DNA of 64,000 nt from Gammaproteobacteria bacterium (GCA_010027845.1 RGUL01000002.1:62001-126000), one strand, 5' to 3'. Positions 18,421 through 26,711 are shown, counted from the stretch's first letter. Translations and numbers: made by a program. The notes: generated by a model not told the origin, from the sequence alone.

Positions 18421-18857
18421 TCACGTTTTCATAGGGGTAGCTTGCGAGCGAACCGGGAATCGCGGAGCCACGAGACCCACCGCCTCTAAATCACGGACAC
18501 GCCGTGGTCGACTATCAACTCCTACGAAACTCACCACTTCGATTTGGGTACTGCCGGTCGTCGCGGGCGCTGGAATTCCGAAATTGTTGGGAGACCCAGG
18601 CGGCGCGCGGTAGATCGCGTACCACTTGCATCGAGTTGAACGGGCGTCGCCGATACTTGCCAACCGGCTACACGCTCTGCGAATTCGATCAATAGCTGCG
18701 GTTCGTGAACTTTGAGCACCGCCTCGGTCCAGCCGGCATCACGCACCGCAGAGTATGAACATGGAAACGGTTCGGCCGCGGTCGTCGATATGCTGATGAT
18801 CGACAGCATCGCCGTCACAACTCCGACGGAAAGCGACCGATGCAGAATGCGAGACAT
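18421..18857 (-). pseudogene. small secreted protein gene, probably frameshifted
   Basis: An ATG at 18857 opens a frame with a clear signal peptide (MSRILHRSLSVGVVTAMLS, then ISTTAAEPF) followed by about 45 plausible residues (TEAVLKVHEPQLLIEFAERV). Around 18655 the protein-like reading moves to another frame, which continues with KWYAIYRAPPGSPNNFGIP and TGSTQIEVVSFVGVDSRP to a stop at 18421. In the original frame the tail becomes Arg/Ser-rich and unlike protein. I therefore read it as one small exported protein broken by a frameshift, or as two unrelated short frames. I do not recognise a family. The start lies only 19 bp from the divergent DUF1838 start, which leaves little room for promoters. 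Confidence 0.35.
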
Positions 18858-18876
18858 CGCCGTACACTCGATATCC

Positions 18877-19764
18877 ATGAACGACACGATGCCGGTTTTG
18901 ACGCGCCGTGACTGCTTGCTCGGTGGCGGACTTTTGCTCGCCGCAGGATCGACTTCGAGGCCTGCCTCGGCGACGTCTAACGCACCGTCGACCACTCAAA
19001 AACTTGACGCCCGGATCGCAGATCCGAGTTTCAACACCGAACTGGTCGGCCGCTTGCAAGGCGACTTATCGGGGCGACAGCGCTGGATCCATAACCCGGG
19101 CTTCGTGTATGCGACGGTGCCCGGACAAGGCCTTGCGCCGGGCGAATTCGGGCGCTTGCTGTATCGCGTCGAAGGATTCACGGCTCGCATCTCGCGCTTA
19201 ACTGACGACGGCTCGGTCGAGGAGCGCTCGCACAGTTGGATGTTCTATCGTCATGCGGAAGAAGATCGTTGGCTCGAGAAATTCGATAACCCTTGGACCG
19301 GTGAAACACTCGACGCACCGCCGTTTCGCGGTGGGCCTTCGCATTCCTGGTTGCGTCCGGCGACCGGCCCGGAACTGGACGGCGGCGCTGGGCTCGAGAG
19401 CACCGCGTTCGGCCGCCCGACGCATTTGAATTGGCGTATCCACGATTCGAACGTGTGGCTCACGCGGCACGCCGCCAGTCGTCTGCGTTCGGGTACGACC
19501 GTCCGCAACGAATTTTCGATCGACCAATGGATTTGCCGACTCGATCACCTGTTGGACTCGCGGCGTCGTCACGTTCCGGCGACCTACTCTTGGACCAGCC
19601 AGGCGGCGTGGCAACCATGGTTACGCATGGGCAATCGACCAGGCGGTTTGTTATGGCGGATCGATAGCGTAGTTTTGGACGACGTTGCACAACTGCCAAC
19701 GGCGTTCGTCGACCGCCTACAAAAGTTGTTACCCGGAAAATTGTCCGAACGACTCTCTTGGTGA
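18877..19764 (+). CDS. Tat-exported DUF1838 family protein
   Basis: The 295-residue product begins with a probable twin-arginine signal (TRRDCLLGGGLLLAAGST) and continues as a full DUF1838 domain. Visible family features are GRQRWIHNPGFVYATVPG, RLLYRVEGFTARISRL, LEKFDNPWTGETLDAPPF and the C-terminal WQPWLRMGNRPGGLLWRI. It is the second member of this family in the window, after 940-1734, and the two differ in export route (Sec versus Tat). No reaction is known to me for DUF1838. It overlaps or abuts the next gene, an exported NAD(P)-binding protein, so the two probably form an operon. The ATG at 18877 was chosen because it gives the Tat signal; 18889 is an alternative. Confidence 0.8.
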   Translation: MNDTMPVLTRRDCLLGGGLLLAAGSTSRPASATSNAPSTTQKLDARIADPSFNTELVGRLQGDLSGRQRWIHNPGFVYATVPGQGLAPGEFGRLLYRVEGFTARISRLTDDGSVEERSHSWMFYRHAEEDRWLEKFDNPWTGETLDAPPFRGGPSHSWLRPATGPELDGGAGLESTAFGRPTHLNWRIHDSNVWLTRHAASRLRSGTTVRNEFSIDQWICRLDHLLDSRRRHVPATYSWTSQAAWQPWLRMGNRPGGLLWRIDSVVLDDVAQLPTAFVDRLQKLLPGKLSERLSW

Positions 19765-19769
19765 ATCAC

Positions 19770-20510
19770 ATGCTAATTTCGACCCGTCGCCTGTTACTCG
19801 CGATCGTTCTAATGCTCGGCGTTTCGGGCGGTGCGGCTCTCGAGGCCGCAACGGCGCCGCAAAAAGCTTCACGAAAAATTTTGGTGTTCGGTGGTTCGGG
19901 ACAACTCGGCTCGCAAGTCGTCCGAGCGTTGCTCGGTGCCGGTCACGACGTGACGGTGTTCGTTCGCCCGACTTCCGAGCGCGATCGCTTAGCCGATCTC
20001 AAGGTACATTACATCGAGGGTGACGTGACCGTCGAAGCGGATGTGCGACGAGCAATGCAGACGACTCGCTTCGACGTGGTCGTCGATGCGCTGGGTCGCA
20101 GCGGCGCCGAGGTCGGTTTCTTTGCCATCAGTGGCACTAATATCGCAAAGTGGGCGAGCGCCACCGGAGTCAAACAACTCATCCTGCACAGTTCGGTCGG
20201 CGCCGGTCAAAGCAAAGACGCCTATCCAGCAGAACGCTATGGCGCGATGCGTGCGCTGTTCGTCGCCAAAGAAACGGGTGAGAACGCTGCGATCGCATCC
20301 GGCGTCGCCTACACGATCATTCGCAACGCGGTCTTGCGCGATCCTCCGGACGATGTACCCGAGCGTGCACGTCTCGTCAGTGATCAACGCGCCTATGGCT
20401 CGGTGTCCCGACGCGGGCTTGCACGTTTAACGGCGAGTTGCATCGACGAGCCGAGTTGCCGCAACCAAATTTTTCACGCAATCGACGAGTCGTTGCCCGT
20501 CTTGCGTTGA
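19770..20510 (+). CDS. NmrA-like / atypical SDR NAD(P)-binding protein with a signal sequence
   Basis: The 246-residue product has an N-terminal hydrophobic stretch (RLLLAIVLMLGVSGGAAL) that reads as a signal peptide or anchor. An NAD(P)-binding Rossmann domain of the NmrA/atypical-SDR type follows: ILVFGGSGQLGSQVVRALL near residue 37, then DVTVFVRPTS and VHYIEGDVT. The catalytic Tyr of classical SDRs is not evident, as usual for NmrA-like proteins. Export of a nucleotide-binding fold is unusual and is discussed as a finding. The start is uncertain: a GTG at 19761 would overlap the preceding stop (GTGA), while the ATG at 19770 gives the more compact signal. It probably shares a transcript with the DUF1838 gene. 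Confidence 0.75.
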   Translation: MLISTRRLLLAIVLMLGVSGGAALEAATAPQKASRKILVFGGSGQLGSQVVRALLGAGHDVTVFVRPTSERDRLADLKVHYIEGDVTVEADVRRAMQTTRFDVVVDALGRSGAEVGFFAISGTNIAKWASATGVKQLILHSSVGAGQSKDAYPAERYGAMRALFVAKETGENAAIASGVAYTIIRNAVLRDPPDDVPERARLVSDQRAYGSVSRRGLARLTASCIDEPSCRNQIFHAIDESLPVLR

Positions 20511-20522
20511 AGCTGCGCGCGA

Positions 20523-21713
20523 TTAACGACTTGAGCGATCGACGGCCGCTCGCACAGCGGCGTAAAACGCTTCGCGCGCTTTGGGTTCTGGGCCGAGCGT
20601 CGCTCGCGTCCAGTTCGAATTCGATGCAATCACCAGCCGACGTTGCGGATCGATGAATATTCCTTGTCCGTAAATGCCCTGCGCAGCGAACGACCCGTCG
20701 TCGTACGTCCACCACTGAAACCCATACCCGCGACCAGGTTGACCGATGTCTTTTTGTTTTCGGGTTGCCTGATCGAACCAATCGGGCGGAACGATCTGGC
20801 GACCGCCGACGTTGCCGTTGGCGAGCACGAACATCCCGAGTCGCGCGTAATCACGCGTCGCAGCCTGCAGACAACAGCCGGCGATTTCGTGACCGGTCTT
20901 ACCCTGTAGCCACGTGGCCGTCGATGCCATACCGGCAGGATGCCAAATGCGCTCCTCGAGATAGCTCGCCAAAGATTTTTTGGTCGCCGACGATACCAAC
21001 ACGCCGATCAGATTGGTTTCACCGGTGTCGTAATGCCAAACCTCGCCAGGCGGATGAGCGCGTGGAAGTTTGCGCATGTAGCTGACGGTAGCGTCGACTC
21101 CCGCATCGGGTTTCGCATTGTTGAATTTCGCGACGTCTGCGTTGGGGTCCTCGTAATCTTCATTCCAACGAACACCCGAACTCATCGTCAACAACTGCCG
21201 AATCGTCACGTCGTCGTAGGCCGAGCCGCGCAGGTCGGGAATGTAGCGACTCACTTTGTCTTCGAGGCTCGAGATGTAACCGTCTTGGATCGCCGCGCCG
21301 ACGAGCGTCGAGGTAAAAGATTTCGCCACCGAAAAACTCGTCCAACGACCATCGGCGTCGAAGCCGAGCCCATAGCGCTCGAGTCGGATCTTGCCGTCCT
21401 GCACGATTACGAGACCGGCGGTGTTTTGCCGCGTCATGTATTCGTCGATTCCCGGGATCTCGAGTGGTTCGCCCGCTGGCAAAGGTAAAGGCTGCGGCGA
21501 CGCGGTGATCACGGCGGCGTGCGCCAAAATCGGCATGCGGTCCATGGCGCGAAACGCCGCCTCACGCTGCGCTTGATTCCAACTGAGTACGTCGGAATTC
21601 GTCGGCATCGCGGCCAGAAGCCCGCGCGTTTCCCGGTCGAGCGTCGAATACCAGTAGCCGCCGGCGAGCACCGAAAAGCCGAGGACGATCGCAGAAACTT
21701 TGGCTATTTTCAT
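20523..21713 (-). CDS. serine hydrolase of the beta-lactamase/class C PBP fold
   Basis: The 396-residue protein starts with a hydrophobic signal or anchor (IVLGFSVLAGGYWYSTL). The catalytic SxxK motif is at Ser128-Lys131 in SFSVAKSFTS. A tyrosine motif follows in WHYDTGETNLIG, and the third element is less canonical, near FAAQGIYGQGIFIDP. This is the family of EstB-like esterases and beta-lactamase-like peptidases. The natural substrate cannot be read from sequence. It is the last of four minus-strand genes (SbtA, VOC, alpha/beta hydrolase, this one) with gaps of 15 bp or less, which suggests a single transcript. Confidence 0.88.
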   Translation of the reverse strand: MKIAKVSAIVLGFSVLAGGYWYSTLDRETRGLLAAMPTNSDVLSWNQAQREAAFRAMDRMPILAHAAVITASPQPLPLPAGEPLEIPGIDEYMTRQNTAGLVIVQDGKIRLERYGLGFDADGRWTSFSVAKSFTSTLVGAAIQDGYISSLEDKVSRYIPDLRGSAYDDVTIRQLLTMSSGVRWNEDYEDPNADVAKFNNAKPDAGVDATVSYMRKLPRAHPPGEVWHYDTGETNLIGVLVSSATKKSLASYLEERIWHPAGMASTATWLQGKTGHEIAGCCLQAATRDYARLGMFVLANGNVGGRQIVPPDWFDQATRKQKDIGQPGRGYGFQWWTYDDGSFAAQGIYGQGIFIDPQRRLVIASNSNWTRATLGPEPKAREAFYAAVRAAVDRSSR

Positions 21714-21728
21714 CCGGACGATGATAGC

Positions 21729-22541
21729 TCAGGGCGCATCGAAGAATTCTCTCAAAATTTTCACCATCGGTTCGGCTGCTGCAGACCACAGGCCGTGACC
21801 GAAATTCGGCAACGTGATGCATTTTGCATCCGGACGTAACGCGATCGCTCGGGCCGTTGCTTCCCAAAGGTCGTCTTTTGGTCGCACGATCAATAGCGGT
21901 TGGCGCAGCGCACGCAGGGCTTCCGCCATTTCAAACGCGACGATCGCACGGGCACCCTGCTGGCGCGCGCTCGGTCGCATTTTTTCGCCGAACGACTTTA
22001 AAACGTCGTCAAGCGTCTGCCCGGGTCCGCGCCAGTACCAAGATCGGCGCCATTCCTCTCGCGCCCAATCGCCAGCCTCGTCGAACGGAATGGGTGGTAA
22101 AGCGGCGAATTCTTTGCGTTCCGTATCGGTCAACACGGGCACTGCGACGAGTGCTGTACGACGCACGCGCAAGAGATCACCGGATGCAAGTACTGCAGCG
22201 ATCGCTGCACCGGTGTGATAGCCGACGATGTCGACCGGTACGGTGATCCGTTCGCGTAACGCATGGCCAATCACCTCAGCGTAGCCTTCGATAGTTTGGG
22301 GGTCCGCAATGGGGTCAGACATGCCGTAGCCCGGCGTGTCGATCGCGAGCACCATCCGATCTTCTGCGAGCGCCGACATCACGGGCTCGAAGATCTGCCC
22401 GGAATTCGGTACTTGGTGCAGCATCACGAGCGGTGGTCGTGAGCCATCCCGCCCGGATTTACGGAAATGAAGTTGGCCGCTAGTGGTCGCGAGGTAATCG
22501 CGTTCGATGCGAGCCGACGGCTGCTTAAACTCGCCGTTCAA
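21729..22541 (-). CDS. alpha/beta-hydrolase fold protein with GYHTG in place of GxSxG
   Basis: The 270-residue protein has the alpha/beta-hydrolase frame: an early oxyanion region VMLHQVPNSGQIFEPV, AIDTPGYGMSDP, a lid region and a C-terminal LPNFGHGLWS histidine. At the nucleophile elbow the sequence is VDIVGYHTGAAIA, so the expected serine is a histidine. An acidic candidate sits in LIVRPKDDLWEA. Either it works by other chemistry or belongs to a subfamily with this elbow. The start is a TTG that overlaps the upstream VOC gene by 17 bp, typical of translational coupling. No physiological role is assigned. Confidence 0.8.
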   Translation of the reverse strand: MNGEFKQPSARIERDYLATTSGQLHFRKSGRDGSRPPLVMLHQVPNSGQIFEPVMSALAEDRMVLAIDTPGYGMSDPIADPQTIEGYAEVIGHALRERITVPVDIVGYHTGAAIAAVLASGDLLRVRRTALVAVPVLTDTERKEFAALPPIPFDEAGDWAREEWRRSWYWRGPGQTLDDVLKSFGEKMRPSARQQGARAIVAFEMAEALRALRQPLLIVRPKDDLWEATARAIALRPDAKCITLPNFGHGLWSAAAEPMVKILREFFDAP

Positions 22542-22914
22542 TCAAATCCCAACGATTACCCCAACGATCGGCGAATACCACGACCTTGCCGTACGACTCG
22601 GTGCGCGGGTCCTCCTCGAGTCGAACGCCGTGCGCTCGCAAGTGCGCGTAGTCGCGGTCGAAGTCGTCGGTGTGCAAAAACAACCAAACCCGACCGCCGC
22701 CCTGTTTGCCGATCATCGCTCGCTGTTCCGGCGTGCTCGCTTTGGCGAGCAAGAAAGCGCCGCCCTCGGCCGACGGCGCCACCACCACCCAGCGCTTGTG
22801 CTCGCTCAGTCGTTCGTCCTCGAGCACCACGAACCCGAGCACGCTGGTGAAGTAGTCGATGGCTAGATCGTAATCGTCGATCAGCAGGCTGACATACGGC
22901 AGGCGGCGTCGCAT
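22525..22914 (-). CDS. VOC (glyoxalase/dioxygenase fold) protein
   Basis: The 129-residue product is a single vicinal-oxygen-chelate module with two beta-alpha-beta-beta-beta repeats: VSLLIDDYDLAIDYFTSVLGF at the start and TDDFDRDYAHLRAHGVRLE in the second half, ending GNRWDLIER. Proteins of this type bind a metal and act as lyases, dioxygenases or resistance proteins. The final acidic residue of the usual metal set is hard to place, so the activity is open. It sits immediately after the SbtA-family gene (6 bp gap). An in-frame TTG two codons upstream is possible but less likely than the ATG. Confidence 0.85.
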   Translation of the reverse strand: MRRRLPYVSLLIDDYDLAIDYFTSVLGFVVLEDERLSEHKRWVVVAPSAEGGAFLLAKASTPEQRAMIGKQGGGRVWLFLHTDDFDRDYAHLRAHGVRLEEDPRTESYGKVVVFADRWGNRWDLIERRV

Positions 22915-22920
22915 CGTCAA

Positions 22921-23931
22921 TTAGTTCCAAAACCGTTCGAGCGTCTGATGGTACAGCGGGATGCCGATCAAGATGTTAAACGGAAAGGTCATCGCCAGCG
23001 ACATCGTGAAGTACAAGCTCGGGTTCGCCTCGGGAATCGCGTAGCGCACGACCGCCGGCACCACGATGTAGGACGCTGACGCGGCAAGTACGGTCAGCAA
23101 GAAAGCATCGCCGAGCGACAAGCCGAACCATTTGGCGAGCACCGCGGCAGCGGTAGCGTTGAAGAGCGGCATCACAATGCTGAACGTGCCGAGGAACAAG
23201 CTGCTATCGCGCAGATCTTTGAGTCGGGTCGCGACCATCAAGCCCATGTCGAGCAAGAAGAACGCGAGTATCCCGTTCTGCAGATCGGTGAACGGCAACA
23301 TCATTTTTTTGCCGGCCGCCCCAGTGAGGAAACCGATCAATACGCCACCGAGCAGCAGCAGATGCGCCCCGTCCGTAAACGCCTCGTGCAGGATGCTGCG
23401 CAAAGTGATCGGCGCACCACCAGGTTTGCCCCCGATGGTCGGCGTCGCCGCGGCGGCACCGATCGATGCTCGCGCGCGGACCAAATTCGCGAGCAGCACC
23501 GCCATGATGATGGCCGGCGACTCCATCAACACGAGCGCGACTGCCATATAACCGCCCGCGCCGAGATTTTGCTGCTCTGCGTAGCCGGCTGCGGTGATGA
23601 AGGTGACGGCACTCACCGACCCATAAGTCGCAGCGATCGCCGCCGCGTCGAATGGACTCAGTTTGCGTCGCAGCACGAGAAACGACCAGGCGGGCACCGC
23701 AAGCGCAAGTAGCGCGGCGGCGAGTAACGCCCAACCCATTTCGGCGGTGAAGCCGTTCGCGGCCAAATTGACGCCGCCTTTGAAGCCGACGACCAGCAAC
23801 AGGTAGAGCGAACAGAATTTCGCGATCGTTTCCGGAATTTTCAGATTGGAACGGATGGAGCCCGCGAAGATGCCGAAGAAGAACAGCAAGATAGCGGGAT
23901 TTGCCAGACTGGAAAATAAGTTCATGTTCAT
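22921..23931 (-). CDS. sbtA: SbtA-family sodium-dependent bicarbonate transporter
   Basis: The 336-residue membrane protein belongs to the SbtA family (formerly DUF897), which in cyanobacteria imports bicarbonate with sodium. It has about ten hydrophobic segments. The family N-terminus reads NPAILLFFFGIFAGSIRSNL followed by IPETIAKFCSLYLLLVVGFK. A second half includes LTVLAASASYIVVPAVVRYA and FTMSLAMTFPFNILIGIPLY. There is a soluble loop near residues 155-180. The PII-like partner SbtB is not encoded next to it. Bicarbonate specificity is known for cyanobacterial members and is inferred here. The gene heads a four-gene minus-strand run and lies about 4.7 kb from the pcs start. Confidence 0.85.
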   Translation of the reverse strand: MNMNLFSSLANPAILLFFFGIFAGSIRSNLKIPETIAKFCSLYLLLVVGFKGGVNLAANGFTAEMGWALLAAALLALAVPAWSFLVLRRKLSPFDAAAIAATYGSVSAVTFITAAGYAEQQNLGAGGYMAVALVLMESPAIIMAVLLANLVRARASIGAAAATPTIGGKPGGAPITLRSILHEAFTDGAHLLLLGGVLIGFLTGAAGKKMMLPFTDLQNGILAFFLLDMGLMVATRLKDLRDSSLFLGTFSIVMPLFNATAAAVLAKWFGLSLGDAFLLTVLAASASYIVVPAVVRYAIPEANPSLYFTMSLAMTFPFNILIGIPLYHQTLERFWN

Positions 23932-24063
23932 GGGAGTGAACGATAAAGAACGTTTTTCTATTCTTCCAATTCAAACATCTTTTATTTCCGTTTTATTAAA
24001 TAGAACCATTAAACACCCGGCGAATGGAGAAACACCGACAACAGTTGTTATCCTCCCGCTTCG
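23932..24063. promoter_or_regulatory. AT-rich divergent promoter region between sbtA-like gene and speA
   Basis: This 132-bp gap separates two divergent genes. Its left half is strikingly AT-rich (tracts such as TTTTTCTATTC and TTTTATTTCC) against GC-rich surroundings, which marks it as the likely double promoter. I cannot pick out a confident -35/-10 pair for either direction. A short inverted repeat AACAGTTGTT lies near 24045 close to the speA start. No Shine-Dalgarno sequence of normal strength precedes either start. Confidence 0.45.
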
Positions 24064-26031
24064 ATGAAACACGAGAAGAACTCGACCGGCAGTCCCGACA
24101 CCGTCGCGCGCACCAGAGGCGCGTGGAGTGTCGCCGACTCACGCGCGCTCTATCACGTCGATGCGTGGGGACAAGGCTATTTCGGCGTCAACGATTTAGG
24201 CCACGTCGTCGTTCGTCCGGAGCAAGACCCCGAGCGGTCGATCGATTTGTACGACGTCGTCCAAGGCCTCAAGGCCCGCGATTTGACTGCGCCCGTGGTC
24301 GTGCGCTTTCCCGGCGTCCTCGCGCATCGCCTCCGTCAGCTGAACGACGCCTTCGTACGGGCGATCGCCGAAAACGAATACCAAAATCGATATGCTGCGG
24401 TTTATCCCATCAAGGTCAATCAACAGCGACTCGTCGTCGAAGAAGTTTTCCGTTACGGCAGCGAGTTCGGCTTCGGGCTCGAAGCTGGCAGCAAGCCGGA
24501 ACTACTCGCCGTCATGGCTATGAGTGAGAACTCTCCCGATCGCTTGATCGTCTGCAACGGCTTCAAGGATGACAGTTACATCGAGACCGCAATGCTCGCC
24601 ACCAAACTCGGGCGATGCATCATTCCGGTCGTCGAAAATTTCGGCGAGCTCGCGCTTATATTGAAACATGCGCAACGACTCGACGTCCGCCCGAAGATCG
24701 GCGTACGCGTGAAACTGGCGACCGAAGGCTCGGGACGCTGGCGTGACTCCGCCGGCGAGAAATCGAAGTTCGGTCTATTCATCACCGAGATTTTGGAGGT
24801 CGTCGAGGTTTTACGGGCGCAAGGCATGCTCGATTGCCTGCAACTCGTGCACTGCCACCCCGGCAGCCAACTGCAAGACATTCGTCGCATCAAAGAAGCG
24901 ATCAACGAGCTCGCTCACGTCTACGCGGAACTCAAATTACTCGGCGCCGGCGTGCAATACATCGACGTCGGTGGCGGCTTGGGTGTCGATTACGACGGCT
25001 CGCGAACCAATTTTGCATCGTCGATGAACTACACGCTCGAAGAGTATGCGAACGACGTCGTCTATCGTATCGCGAGCGTGTGCACGTCCCGTGGTATCGC
25101 GCATCCGATGATCGTGAGCGAGTCGGGTCGGGCGATCGCTGCGCACCACAGCGTGCTGATTTTTGACGTCTTAGGGTCTTCGGCACTCGACAAATTTCAC
25201 GTGACCGGACGCGAAGACGAAGATGACGCTGGTCGTCCTTTGCCGCAACCGGTTCGAGATTTACTCGGCGCATACCGCGAGGTGAACGAGCGACGACTAG
25301 TCGATTGCTGGCACGACGCGCTCACGGCGCGTGAGCACTGTCTGCAGATGTTCAATCTCGGGTTGCTGTCGCTCGAGTTTCGGGGCTTGGCCGAAAGACT
25401 GTATTGGGCGACCTGCGCGAAGATTCGCGACTATTGTCGCAAGAATGGCCAGGTGCCCGAAGAACTCGAAGATATCGAGAACATTCTCTCCGACATCTAC
25501 TTTTGCAACATGTCGGTGTTTCAGTCGTTACCCGATAGTTGGGCGATCGACCAACTATTCCCGCTGATGCCGATTCATCGGTTGGACGAGCGGCCGACTC
25601 GGCGCGCCGTGCTCGCCGATATCACCTGCGATTCGGACGGCAAAATCGATCGCTTCGTTAGCGATCGAGAGGTCAAACGAACGATCGAGTTACACGACAT
25701 CAAAGAAGGTGAAGACTACTACCTCGCCGCGTTTCTCGTCGGTGCGTATCAAGAAACATTGGGTGATCTGCACAATCTTTTCGGCGACACCCACGTCGTA
25801 CACATCCGCTTGGACGAAGATGGTCAGTGGTCGATCGGCGAGGTTGTGATGGGCGACACGGCCAACCGGGTTCTCGAATATATGGAGTACGACGTAGCGG
25901 AACTTTATCCCGCGCTGGCACGCGACTGCGAACGCGCCATCCGGGACGGTCGGATGACCGTTGCAGAAAGTCAAACGTTGAAGCGTTTTTACGAGGGGGA
26001 ATTGAACGGCTACGCCTACCTCGAGCCGTGA
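24064..26031 (+). CDS. speA: biosynthetic arginine decarboxylase
   Basis: The 655-residue protein is the PLP-dependent biosynthetic arginine decarboxylase, which makes agmatine for putrescine and spermidine synthesis. Length and motifs fit the family. The PLP lysine is Lys117 in YPIKVNQQRLV. LVHCHPGSQ, VGGGLGVDYDG and SESGRAIAAHHSVL bind cofactor and substrate. The C-terminal domain holds SDIYFCNMSVFQSLPDSWAI, with the active-site cysteine typical of the alanine-racemase-fold decarboxylases. The downstream agmatine-handling genes are not nearby. A tiny membrane-protein gene lies 4 bp after the stop on the other strand. Confidence 0.96.
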   Translation: MKHEKNSTGSPDTVARTRGAWSVADSRALYHVDAWGQGYFGVNDLGHVVVRPEQDPERSIDLYDVVQGLKARDLTAPVVVRFPGVLAHRLRQLNDAFVRAIAENEYQNRYAAVYPIKVNQQRLVVEEVFRYGSEFGFGLEAGSKPELLAVMAMSENSPDRLIVCNGFKDDSYIETAMLATKLGRCIIPVVENFGELALILKHAQRLDVRPKIGVRVKLATEGSGRWRDSAGEKSKFGLFITEILEVVEVLRAQGMLDCLQLVHCHPGSQLQDIRRIKEAINELAHVYAELKLLGAGVQYIDVGGGLGVDYDGSRTNFASSMNYTLEEYANDVVYRIASVCTSRGIAHPMIVSESGRAIAAHHSVLIFDVLGSSALDKFHVTGREDEDDAGRPLPQPVRDLLGAYREVNERRLVDCWHDALTAREHCLQMFNLGLLSLEFRGLAERLYWATCAKIRDYCRKNGQVPEELEDIENILSDIYFCNMSVFQSLPDSWAIDQLFPLMPIHRLDERPTRRAVLADITCDSDGKIDRFVSDREVKRTIELHDIKEGEDYYLAAFLVGAYQETLGDLHNLFGDTHVVHIRLDEDGQWSIGEVVMGDTANRVLEYMEYDVAELYPALARDCERAIRDGRMTVAESQTLKRFYEGELNGYAYLEP

Positions 26032-26035
26032 TGCA

Positions 26036-26158
26036 CTAAGGCGCGTTCAGCCAGCCCTTGGCGCGCAACAACCAAAAGATCTTCGGCCCCGCCGCGATCA
26101 GAATTACGATGATCCCGGTACCGAGGAACACCAACGCTTCGCGGGTGGTCTCTCTCAT
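26036..26158 (-). CDS. 40-residue single-pass membrane protein
   Basis: This short frame encodes MRETTREALVFLGTGIIVIL followed by IAAGPKIFWLLRAKGWLNAP. It has a polar N-terminus, one strong membrane helix and a basic tail, the layout of a genuine small membrane protein. It fills the gap between speA and the divergent arsC-like gene, with starts 49 bp apart. No family is recognised. A longer upstream frame exists but runs through the promoter region of arsC and looks random. A conserved homologue in related genomes would be needed to confirm it. Confidence 0.5.
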   Translation of the reverse strand: MRETTREALVFLGTGIIVILIAAGPKIFWLLRAKGWLNAP

Positions 26159-26207
26159 ATACCCATTCTGTATCCTGTGCGGGTGTTTTCGGCACGGACG
26201 GACCCCG

Positions 26208-26711
26208 ATGACCACCCACGTTCTCATTCTCTGCACGCACAACTCCGCCCGCAGCATTCTCGCCGAGAGCATGCTGAATCATCTAGCGAAAAGAATGGGC
26301 CAAGATGTCTGTGCACATAGCGCCGGCAGTGCACCGAGTGGTCGAGTCAATCCTATTGCTTTGGATGTACTGCGCGATGCGGGCGTGGACACTTCGAACT
26401 TGCGGAGCAAAAGTTGGGACGAGTTCGCCGGGTCCGAGGCGCCTCCCGTTTCCATCGTCATAACCGTCTGTGATAGTGCGGCCGCCGAGGTATGCCCGGT
26501 GTTCATCGGTCCCGCGGCTCGTCCGCCGCTCAAAATTCATTGGGGATATCCGGATCCGTCGAACACCCTCGGAGACGATGGCGCAAAACGTAGCGCGTTT
26601 GAGGTCACGCGTCAGGCGATCGCCGCACAAATGCAGCGCCTGTTGACCCTGCCACTTGCTTCGATGAGCCGAGCGGAGCTCGCTGCGGCCTTGGTCGAGA
26701 TCGGTCGCTAA
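26208..26711 (+). CDS. arsC: arsenate reductase-like low-molecular-weight phosphatase
   Basis: The 167-residue product has the low-molecular-weight tyrosine phosphatase fold used by thioredoxin- or glutaredoxin-linked arsenate reductases. The P-loop CTHNSARS (C-x5-R-S) is at residues 9-16, and SAGSAPSGRVNPIALDVLRD follows. The later VITVCDSAAAEVCPVF gives two further cysteines and the WGYPDPSN aspartate loop provides the general acid. It would reduce arsenate to arsenite. No arsR or arsB is adjacent, so it stands outside a classical ars operon. The ATG chosen gives MTTHVLILCTHNSARS; the frame upstream has no homology features. Confidence 0.9.
   Translation: MTTHVLILCTHNSARSILAESMLNHLAKRMGQDVCAHSAGSAPSGRVNPIALDVLRDAGVDTSNLRSKSWDEFAGSEAPPVSIVITVCDSAAAEVCPVFIGPAARPPLKIHWGYPDPSNTLGDDGAKRSAFEVTRQAIAAQMQRLLTLPLASMSRAELAAALVEIGR

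Noticed and set aside
21729-23931. SbtA-VOC-hydrolase run as a carboxysome or carbon-concentrating cluster
   Set aside because: No Rubisco, carbonic anhydrase, carboxysome shell or SbtB gene is present, and the VOC and hydrolase genes have no known link to carbon concentration.
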